Below are positions 1 through 6,600 of a stretch of DNA of 9,592 bases, one piece after another (position 1 is the stretch's first letter; the number at the start of each line of letters is the position of its first letter). The position numbers and the translations under genes were made by a program. Location of the stretch: contig CALFXV010000033.1 in the NCBI GenBank assembly GCA_937957775.1, forward strand, positions 1 to 9,592, written 5' to 3'. Source of the stretch: an uncultured Methylotenera sp. (lineage in GTDB: Bacteria; Pseudomonadota; Gammaproteobacteria; Burkholderiales; Methylophilaceae). The notes below the pieces were generated by a model. The model did not search any database and was not told the origin of the DNA. It saw nothing but the letters and a program-made list of their open reading frames with translations.

Positions 1-1
1 G

Positions 2-1036
2 GCCACCGATGTTAGGTTATGGCTAAGGGCCAGCGCTGACCATGTTGGCGCTGCATTAAAAAAACTGCAATTGAGCTTATTGGATTTAGCCGAAGCGCAC
101 TTTGATACCGTCATGCCCGGCTTCACGCATTTGCAAGTGGCGCAACCGGTGACCTTGGGCCACCACTTAATGGCCTACGTGGAAATGCTAAGCCGCGACG
201 CACAACGTTTTGCCGATTGCCGTCGCCGTATTAATCGCTTGCCTTTGGGTGCCGCCGCTTTAGCCGGCACCAGCTACCCAATAGACCGCGAGTTGGTGGC
301 AAAAAAATTAGGCTTTGATGGCGTGTGTGAAAACTCCTTGGATGCCGTGTCCGATCGGGATTTTGCCATCGAGTTTACCTTCGCGGCTTCCTTGGTCATG
401 ACGCATTTATCGCGCTTGTCCGAAGAGCTTATTTTGTGGAGCTCACCGCGTTTTGCTTTCATCGATATTGCCGATCGCTTTTGCACCGGCTCGTCCATCA
501 TGCCGCAAAAAAAGAACCCCGATGTACCGGAATTGGTGCGCGGTAAAACCGGCCGTGTGTATGGGCATTTAACCGCTTTGCTCACCTTAATGAAGGGCCA
601 GCCGCTGGCCTACAACAAAGACAACCAAGAAGACAAAGAGCCTTTATTTGATACCGTGGACACCTTGTTGGTGACACTGGAAATTTACGCCGACATGATG
701 CGTGGCATCACCGTGAATAAAGACAACATGCGCCAAGCCGCCAGCGAAGGCTTTGCCACTGCTACCGATTTAGCCGATTACTTGGTAAAAAAAGGCATGC
801 CGTTTAGGGATGCCCATGAAGTGGTGGCTTTGGCGGTGCGTTACGCCGTGGATAAAAAAGTCGATTTAAGCGATTTGCCGCTGGCCACCTTGCAGCAATT
901 CTCTAGCAGTATCAGTGATGACGTGTATGCGGTATTAACTTTAGAAGGCTCGCTCAATAGCCGCAATCACATCGGTGGCACGGCGCCGGTGCAAGTAAAA
1001 GCCGCCATTGCCAGAATGCGCGCTGCACTAAAATAA
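2..1036 (+). CDS. argH: Argininosuccinate lyase, C-terminal three-quarters (5' end outside window)
   Basis: Catalyses the last step of arginine biosynthesis in the cytoplasm: L-argininosuccinate to L-arginine plus fumarate. It belongs to the fumarase/aspartase superfamily and is active as a homotetramer. The frame is open from base 2 and begins ATDVRLWLR, which matches the residues just after the conserved RNDQV motif, so about 115 N-terminal residues of a protein of about 460 are missing; 344 residues are visible. A TTG at 71 is internal and not a real start. Visible hallmarks are the catalytic-region THLQ (about residues 42-45 of the fragment), [19 protein letters not shown], and the superfamily signature [11 protein letters not shown] (residues 163-173, bases 488-520), followed by [15 protein letters not shown]. 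The C-terminus, with LTLEGS and GGTAP, is complete. The gene converges on hemW with 5 bp between stop codons and no terminator hairpin visible. Identification is secure. Confidence 0.97.
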   Translation, partial: ATDVRLWLRASADHVGAALKKLQLSLLDLAEAHFDTVMPGFTHLQVAQPVTLGHHLMAYVEMLSRDAQRFADCRRRINRLPLGAAALAGTSYPIDRELVAKKLGFDGVCENSLDAVSDRDFAIEFTFAASLVMTHLSRLSEELILWSSPRFAFIDIADRFCTGSSIMPQKKNPDVPELVRGKTGRVYGHLTALLTLMKGQPLAYNKDNQEDKEPLFDTVDTLLVTLEIYADMMRGITVNKDNMRQAASEGFATATDLADYLVKKGMPFRDAHEVVALAVRYAVDKKVDLSDLPLATLQQFSSSISDDVYAVLTLEGSLNSRNHIGGTAPVQVKAAIARMRAALK

Positions 1037-1041
1037 GCCGC

Positions 1042-2304
1042 TTAATTTAAGAACAGTTCCAGCAAGTCGTTCAAAAAGCGCTGACCCAGCAAGGTCGGTT
1101 TTAAGGTCTGGTTTTCCACCAACAACAGGCCTTTATCTTGGGCTTTTTTGATGGCAACAGTTAAAGTGTCTAAGCTTAAACCGCTGCGCGCTTGAAATAA
1201 ATTGAGTGGCACGCCGTCTATTAAGCGCAGCGCGTTCATCATGAATTCAAAGCCCAATTCGTCTTTTTCAATGGCCCATTCCCGTTCGACCGCCTGACCT
1301 TGCATGGATTTTTCCATGTAGGCTTTGGGGTGCTTAGCCCGCACTTCCCGACAAATTTTATCGTGGTAACTCAGCTTGCTGTGCGCGCCGGCACCTATGC
1401 CTAAGTAATCCCCAAATTGCCAATAATTTAAATTGTGCCTAGCTTGTTTGCCGGGTTTGGCAAAGGCCGAGGTTTCGTAATGGCCATAGCCGTGCTCGGC
1501 TAACAAGGCTTCGATGGCAATTTGCATTTCCGCGCTGCTGTCGTCGTCTGGCAAACTGGGCGGTGTGCGGTAGAAAGGCGTATTGGGTTCCAAGCTTAAA
1601 TGGTAAAAAGACAAATGGCTGGGCTCGAATTGCACGGCTTTTTGCGCATCTTGCATGGCTTGCGCCAAACTTTGCTCGGGCAAGCCGTACATCAAATCTA
1701 AATTCACCTGCTCAAAAGTTTGCATGGCCAAAGCAATCGCCGCCAAGGCTTGCTCGCTATCGTGTATGCGGCCTAAGGCTTGCAGGTGGGCATCGTTAAA
1801 ACTTTGTATGCCCAGCGACAAGCGCGTCACGCCGGCCTGTTTATAGCCTATAAAATTGCCGGTATCGACCGTGCCGGGGTTGGCCTCTAAGGTAATTTCG
1901 GCATCGTATTCCAAGGGCGTGAGCATGCGCACCTGGCTTAAAATTCGGTCTATGCCCTCGGCTGAAAATAAGCTGGGCGTGCCGCCGCCAAAAAACACCG
2001 AGCCCAATTTGCGACCCCACACTTTGGGTGTCGCTAATTCCAAGTCAGCAATCAAGGCGGCTATGTAAGCGCTTTCAGGAATGCCGTCATTTTTATGGCG
2101 ATGTTCATGCGAATTAAAATCGCAATAAGGGCATTTTTTAACGCACCAGGGAATATGTATATATAAGGAAAGCGGCGGTGGGTTGCTTAAGCCGGATAAG
2201 GTGGCTTCGCCTGCAAGCGGCGCGATCGTGTTGATGGGCTTGTTGGAGTAAGCCGTGTCGGCTTTTATGGGGATGACTTTTTTAATCTGGCTTACCTTTA
2301 TCAA
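1042..2304 (-). CDS. hemW: HemW-type radical SAM protein (heme chaperone, formerly 'oxygen-independent coproporphyrinogen oxidase-like')
   Basis: Radical SAM protein of the HemN/HemW family. HemW members bind heme and are thought to deliver it to respiratory proteins; they are not coproporphyrinogen oxidases. The 420-residue product has the [4Fe-4S] motif C54-x3-C58-x2-C61 followed by DF. True HemN has a further Cys where this protein has Phe63, so the HemW assignment is preferred. Other family landmarks are GGGTPS (106-111), LEANPGT (139-145), GIQSF (165-169), HLSFYHLSLEPNTPF (230-244) and NYWQFGDYLGIGAGAHS (293-309). The start is odd. The only common start codon upstream of the core is TTG at 2304-2302, an in-frame TAA lies eight codons before it, and no clear ribosome binding site is seen. 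This gives an unusual N-terminal extension of roughly 40 residues before the LSLYIHIPWC core. The gene follows the small ORF and the AraC gene on the same strand; rdgB, a frequent neighbour, is absent. Confidence 0.95.
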   Translation of the reverse strand: MIKVSQIKKVIPIKADTAYSNKPINTIAPLAGEATLSGLSNPPPLSLYIHIPWCVKKCPYCDFNSHEHRHKNDGIPESAYIAALIADLELATPKVWGRKLGSVFFGGGTPSLFSAEGIDRILSQVRMLTPLEYDAEITLEANPGTVDTGNFIGYKQAGVTRLSLGIQSFNDAHLQALGRIHDSEQALAAIALAMQTFEQVNLDLMYGLPEQSLAQAMQDAQKAVQFEPSHLSFYHLSLEPNTPFYRTPPSLPDDDSSAEMQIAIEALLAEHGYGHYETSAFAKPGKQARHNLNYWQFGDYLGIGAGAHSKLSYHDKICREVRAKHPKAYMEKSMQGQAVEREWAIEKDELGFEFMMNALRLIDGVPLNLFQARSGLSLDTLTVAIKKAQDKGLLLVENQTLKPTLLGQRFLNDLLELFLN

Positions 2305-2353
2305 GGGTTGATTGAGGATACAAGCATGTTAGCAAAAAATACGTTTTGCACTC

Positions 2354-2455
2354 TTACACAAGCGCGAGCAACTCAGTGGCATATTCTATGGTGTGGTTGG
2401 TAATAGCAAAAACTTGGTACAGGTAATTTTCATCTAGCTTGATACTGTTGATCAT
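2354..2455 (-). CDS. Possible 33-residue small protein overlapping the AraC gene stop codon
   Basis: A short frame starts with ATG at 2455-2453 and ends with TAA at 2356-2354. Its start overlaps the TGA of the upstream AraC-family gene as ATGA, the arrangement typical of translational coupling. The product begins MINSIKLDENYLYQVF and ends EYATELLALV. It has no cysteine, no signal peptide and no membrane segment, and looks like a small soluble, mainly helical peptide with mixed acidic and aliphatic residues. I do not recognise it. Only a weak purine run (AAAAAG) precedes the ATG. It ends 49 bp before the hemW start. The overlap and the protein-like composition favour a real gene; the short length means a chance frame or a remnant of a decayed gene is also possible. 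Confidence 0.4.
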   Translation of the reverse strand: MINSIKLDENYLYQVFAITNHTIEYATELLALV

Positions 2456-3447
2456 TTTAAGCTTTTTCGATATTGACCAGGCGTCATACCAAATTTTTTC
2501 TTAAAGGCATAAATAAAATGATTGACGTGCGAATAACCAACTTTATGGGCTATGTTTTTCATCGGTAACTCTTGAACTGTCAGGGCTTGGTAGGCTTGAA
2601 ACAATCTTAAATTTGATACAAACGAATATACAGATTCATTGTAAGCAAGAGTGAACAAAGCATTTAATTTTGTAGGGGCTATTCCAAAATACTTACCTAA
2701 CTCTTTAAGGGTAGGAATTGCCCCATGCGATGTCATCAGATGGTGATGTACATCTTCAATTTTGAATTCCATTGAATTGGTTTTAAGAAGCGCTGAACTA
2801 GAGGATGTAATATGACTTTTAATATTCGCAAGAAATTTAATAATGATCGATTGAACATAGAGTAACTGCATTTTTTTACCCAAATTTTGAGGCAACGTAA
2901 AGAAAAGTTCGTTTGAAATTTTCATGGGTAAGGGTAAAAAAATAAAAGGACTTTTCTCATTTAATGCTAGGGTTTGATGGAGCGATTCCCATCCTTTATT
3001 TCCCAAATAGTCAACTATTGTCGCTTCAGGAACAATTAAAGTGGTGGAGGTGATATCTTCATTTGTATAGACGGTTTGGTCTACATCGTATTCATGTAAT
3101 CGTGCAAATAAAACCAAGCCATTTTCACGCAATATTTTTAGCTGGGGCATGCGTGAATGCATATCAATTTTCCCCGAATGAACGATATGAATTACAAATA
3201 CTGGGGCATCAAATTTAACTGAAAATTTACCTAATTGAATCGTTGGCGGACAAGCATTTTTAATGAATTGATGATGATCTCGAATTAATACTATGCCATC
3301 TAAAGTAGGCAAATGTTCAGTAAATCCCGTAGCGATTTCTGGCGGATAGGGAAAAGCGACTTTAGCAAAACCAGAATCGGAATCTATCGAGGTGGATTCA
3401 TTAATTACATCTTGGATCAACCAACTAATATTATGGTTTTTTGACAT
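2452..3447 (-). CDS. AraC/XylS-family transcriptional regulator
   Basis: A 331-residue DNA-binding regulator. The C-terminal region (about residues 235-331) is a standard two-HTH AraC domain: a first helix-turn-helix around 246-265 (PTLKELGKYFGIAPTKLNAL), then the family signature in the second, NIAHKVGYSHVNHFIYAF (298-315) followed by FGMTPGQYR. It resembles the PchR-like subgroup. The N-terminal 230 residues would be the effector or dimerisation part; I cannot name a ligand. The start is ATG at 3447-3445; the sequence before it is AT-rich with no Shine-Dalgarno. The gene is visibly more AT-rich than argH and hemW, consistent with separate acquisition. It diverges from the large exoprotein gene across a spacer holding an AraC-type direct repeat, so it probably controls that gene and itself. 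That link is inferred from layout, not shown. Confidence 0.93.
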   Translation of the reverse strand: MSKNHNISWLIQDVINESTSIDSDSGFAKVAFPYPPEIATGFTEHLPTLDGIVLIRDHHQFIKNACPPTIQLGKFSVKFDAPVFVIHIVHSGKIDMHSRMPQLKILRENGLVLFARLHEYDVDQTVYTNEDITSTTLIVPEATIVDYLGNKGWESLHQTLALNEKSPFIFLPLPMKISNELFFTLPQNLGKKMQLLYVQSIIIKFLANIKSHITSSSSALLKTNSMEFKIEDVHHHLMTSHGAIPTLKELGKYFGIAPTKLNALFTLAYNESVYSFVSNLRLFQAYQALTVQELPMKNIAHKVGYSHVNHFIYAFKKKFGMTPGQYRKSLK

Positions 3448-3479
3448 TTTTGAATTTTGATTAATTAATAAATGAATGG

Positions 3480-3508
3480 ATTGTAGGTGAAAAATTGAAC
3501 CGTGCTAA
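3480..3508 (-). promoter_or_regulatory. Candidate sigma-70 promoter of the AraC-family gene
   Basis: On the minus strand TTAGCA (3508-3503, 4 of 6 matches to the -35 consensus) is followed after 17 bp by TACAAT (3485-3480, 5 of 6 matches to the -10 consensus). Transcription would begin near 3473, leaving a leader of about 25 nt before the ATG at 3447. The -35 lies only a few bases from the repeat at 3512-3543, so a protein bound there could act on this promoter (autoregulation). Confidence 0.5.
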
Positions 3509-3511
3509 TAA

Positions 3512-3543
3512 TTAATTCGTAGTTTTTTGTTTTTAATTCGTAG
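3512..3543. promoter_or_regulatory. Tandem 11-bp direct repeat, candidate AraC-type operator
   Basis: TTAATTCGTAG occurs at 3512-3522 and again, identically, at 3533-3543, a period of 21 bp (two helical turns) with a 10-bp T-rich spacer. AraC-family activators commonly bind two half-sites in direct orientation with this spacing. The pair sits between the AraC-family gene and the divergent exoprotein gene, just upstream of the regulator's likely -35 box. The repeat is seen directly; its role as operator is inferred. Confidence 0.55.
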
Positions 3544-3554
3544 AATAAAAGTGT

Positions 3555-3585
3555 GATTGCATGTCTTTTAAATTCTAGATTGCAT
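3555..3585. repeat. 8-bp direct repeat GATTGCAT, 23-bp period
   Basis: GATTGCAT is present at 3555-3562 and 3578-3585 in the divergent spacer, downstream of the TTAATTCGTAG pair and upstream of the exoprotein gene. Each copy contains TTGCAT, which resembles a -35 element. It may be a second protein-binding site or two alternative -35 boxes; chance cannot be excluded in such AT-rich DNA. Confidence 0.3.
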
Positions 3586-3607
3586 TTATTATATCTATGT
3601 ATAAATA
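3580..3607 (+). promoter_or_regulatory. Weak candidate promoter for the exoprotein gene
   Basis: TTGCAT (3580-3585) followed after 16 bp by TAAATA (3602-3607) is the best plus-strand arrangement found in the spacer, in a very AT-rich stretch that offers several alternative -10 boxes (for example TATTAT at 3587-3592). The weak match would fit an activator-dependent promoter. Confidence 0.2.
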
Positions 3608-3633
3608 TATTTTAGTTATAAAACCCTATTGTT

Positions 3634-6600
3634 TTGTTAAATTCCTTAGATAAAACCATAAACCGAAAGAAATTTATTTGGAAAGCTTCTTTCCAAGGGA
3701 TTTTTGCGTGCATTTTTTTATTTAAAAAAACACTGCTTAATGCCTTGATTTTGTTAACTAGTTTATGGTTAGTTACACTTCCTGTTTTTGCGGCGGATCT
3801 GCCAACGGGTGGAAAAGTTGAAGCGGGCCAAGCAAGCATGTCTCAAAATGCTCAAGTTCTGGACGTTCATCAGACTAGTCAACGTGCAGTTGTCAGCTGG
3901 AATTCCTTTGATGTTGCTAAAGGCAATACCGTAAATTTCAATCAACCAAATGCCAACTCTGTGATGATGAATCGCGTGGTGGGCACATCACAATCCATGA
4001 TTGATGGTGCTATCAATGCCAATGGTCAAGTTGTTTTTGTCAATCCTAACGGGGTGGTATTTGGTAAAAACGCTGAAGTTAATGTGGGTGGTTTAGTTGC
4101 CACTTCGATGAACATTTCAAACGATGATTTTATGGCCGCTAAAGACGCGATGTCCTTTTCCGGTGAGGATTCGGGTAAGGTGGTGAATAAGGGTCGCATT
4201 AACGTCAATGACGCAAAAGGTTACGTTGTTTTAATGGCACCTGAAGTAAGAAATGAAGGTGTTATTTTTGCAACCATAAGCGGTCAAAATTCGATTGCTT
4301 TAGTCAGCGGTCAAAAAGTTACTCTTACCTTCGCAGACCGCCAGTTAATAAACGTATCCGTGGATGCGTCTTTAATTAATACGCTGATTTCAAACAAACG
4401 CCTCATTGCAGTCAATGGCGGTAAAGTGGTTATTGCAGCCAATTCGGCTAACGACTTAATGAACTCCGTCATCAGCAACAAAGGCACCGTTTCAGCCGAT
4501 GGTGTGAATGTTCAAGGTGGCGTAGTAACCCTCACGGCCGGTACCGTTAGCCAAGCTGGTACGGTGTCTGCAAACGCTACTGCGACCAGTTTAAATGAAC
4601 ATACTCCGACAAGCGCTGCGACAACTTTGGCTGGAGTGGGCGGGCAAGTGAACATTAATGCTAAACAAGTCAACATCGAGGGCGCATCCAAAACAAGCGC
4701 AACAGGTAGTCTAGGTGGCGGAGCGGTCGCGGTACAAGCCACTAAAAACATATCAATCAAATCAGGTGCCATCCTAGATGCATCTGCAAGCTTGCGTGGC
4801 AACGGCGGTCAAATTTCCTTAAGTGCTCAATCAATTGATTTGCGCGGTAATTTAATAGCAAGAAGCGGCACGCAGTCAGGCAATGGCGGTGTAATTAATG
4901 TGGCTACATCAGGGCTCAGTGTGAGTGAAACCGCCTTGGTTGACGCAAGTGCTCAATCTCCAAATGGGCAAGCCGGTCAATTTAATCTAAGTGCAAATGA
5001 AATTATCGTTGATCAAACCATTGCCAATTTTGTATCTAAAACCTTAGAAACAACAAAAGTAAGTCTTAATGCTTTCAAAAATATGTGCATGGATTTCGCA
5101 GGCTGCACTGCCAATGGATCAGGTTTGATTGCATTGTTAGCGGATGCTTCAATTAACAAAGCAAACAATACGCCAACAGCTTTAGTGATGAATGCAGATG
5201 GTCAGTTGATTATTGAAGGCAGTGTTGTTAGTGCGAATACCGCTCCATTGGATCTCCTATTACAAAGTAAGGATAGTGTGGTGCTAGCAGTGTTGGCTTC
5301 GGTACGTGTTCAAACTATCGCAATTTCAGGTCCTGTAATAGAAGCCAACGGCAACCTATTTGCTTATGGATCTAGCCAATCTGGTGGACCATTTATGGCC
5401 TTGTTTGGTGCAAAATTAGTCATCTCTGGCAGACTCAGATCAGGGTCAAAACAAAACCCTGGTCGCATCAAAATACAGGGCAACGATGAAATCATTATTC
5501 GTGATGCATCCATTATCACGGAAGGTGATGAGGGCGGTTTAATTAGCATCGCTGCAACGGAAAACTTGCTAGTAGACAACGCAGAAATTTTAACCAACGG
5601 TGGAAATGGTCGTGGCGGTTCGTTGGATATCTTGGCGGGTAGCGTAGCAATTTATAGTAGTAGTTTCAAAGCAAATAGCGCCAATGATGGCGGCCAAATT
5701 CAAATTATCGCAGATCGTGGCGATGTCAATTTACAGCAAAGCTTAATTCAAACTAACGGCAGCAATGGACTCGGCGGAACGATTTTGTTGTCCGGTGTGA
5801 ACAATACCTTAATCTCCAGCACCGAGATTTCAGCTACAGGCTTTCAGCAAGGCGGCACCATCAAAATCGGTAATGACGCTATCAAGCAAACCATTCCGTT
5901 CTCAAATTTTACCTACCTCGATTCAAAAACAATTGTAGATGCCAGTCAAAAAAACGCGAATTCTTATTCACGCAATGGTGGCTACATTGAAACATCTGGC
6001 CATACCATCTCAATGCTTGCTTCCATTAATGCTGGTCGCGGTGGCATCTGGTTATTGGACCCAACCGACATAGTTATCTCATCCAGTGCAGATTACTTAA
6101 TCAATCTTAGCAACAATGTGTCAAATAGCTTCGGGCCCAGCAATTCACTTTCCAGTTCAGACCGCCTTTACACTTCCTCAGGCAGCAGCACTTCTTATAT
6201 AGATGTCGCCACTTTAATTACCGCACTTAATTTAGGCCAGGCCATTACGGTGACTACCGTAGGCAGTGCCGGCAGTGGTAACGGCGATATATTTGTCGAT
6301 GCGGTAATCAGTTCCACTGATGGCTCCCTTTCATTAAAAGCAGCCGGCGCGGTCAACATCAATCAAGCTATTAGTCTGCTGGGCTATAACAGTCAGCTAT
6401 ACGTAGAGGGTACGTTAATTAATGTGAATGCCAATGTGACGACTAAGATGTCACAGCAATATAACGGCCCGGTGCGTATTGCTAATTCACCCACGTTGAC
6501 TAGCTTAGGTAATGCTTCCGTTGATGCGGCTTACATTATTTTTGGCGCTACAGTTGATGACAGCAATGCAGGCAGTAACGCATTAACTCTCACTACCGCC

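Noticed and set aside
71..73. TTG at 71 as the start of argH
   Set aside because: Conserved ArgH sequence (ATDVRLW) is encoded in frame upstream to base 2, so the gene starts outside the window.
274..585. Open frame of 103 codons on the strand opposite argH
   Set aside because: It lies wholly inside a secure argH coding region, with no recognisable domain; it is an antisense shadow.
1030..1080. Bidirectional terminator between convergent argH and hemW
   Set aside because: Only 5 bp separates the stops and no GC-rich hairpin with a T-run was found on either strand.
1563..2068. Three plus-strand open frames opposite hemW
   Set aside because: They are shadows of the well-supported hemW frame and have low-complexity, non-family sequence.
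2332..2349. Inverted repeat GCAAAA-AATACG-TTTTGC between the small ORF and hemW as a terminator
   Set aside because: The stem is only 6 bp and mostly A-T, with no strong GC core, so it would be too weak for an intrinsic terminator.
3612..3839. Minus-strand open frame of 75 codons across the exoprotein leader
   Set aside because: It mirrors the signal peptide and TPS domain start, which are clearly coding on the plus strand. It would also occupy the divergent regulatory region.
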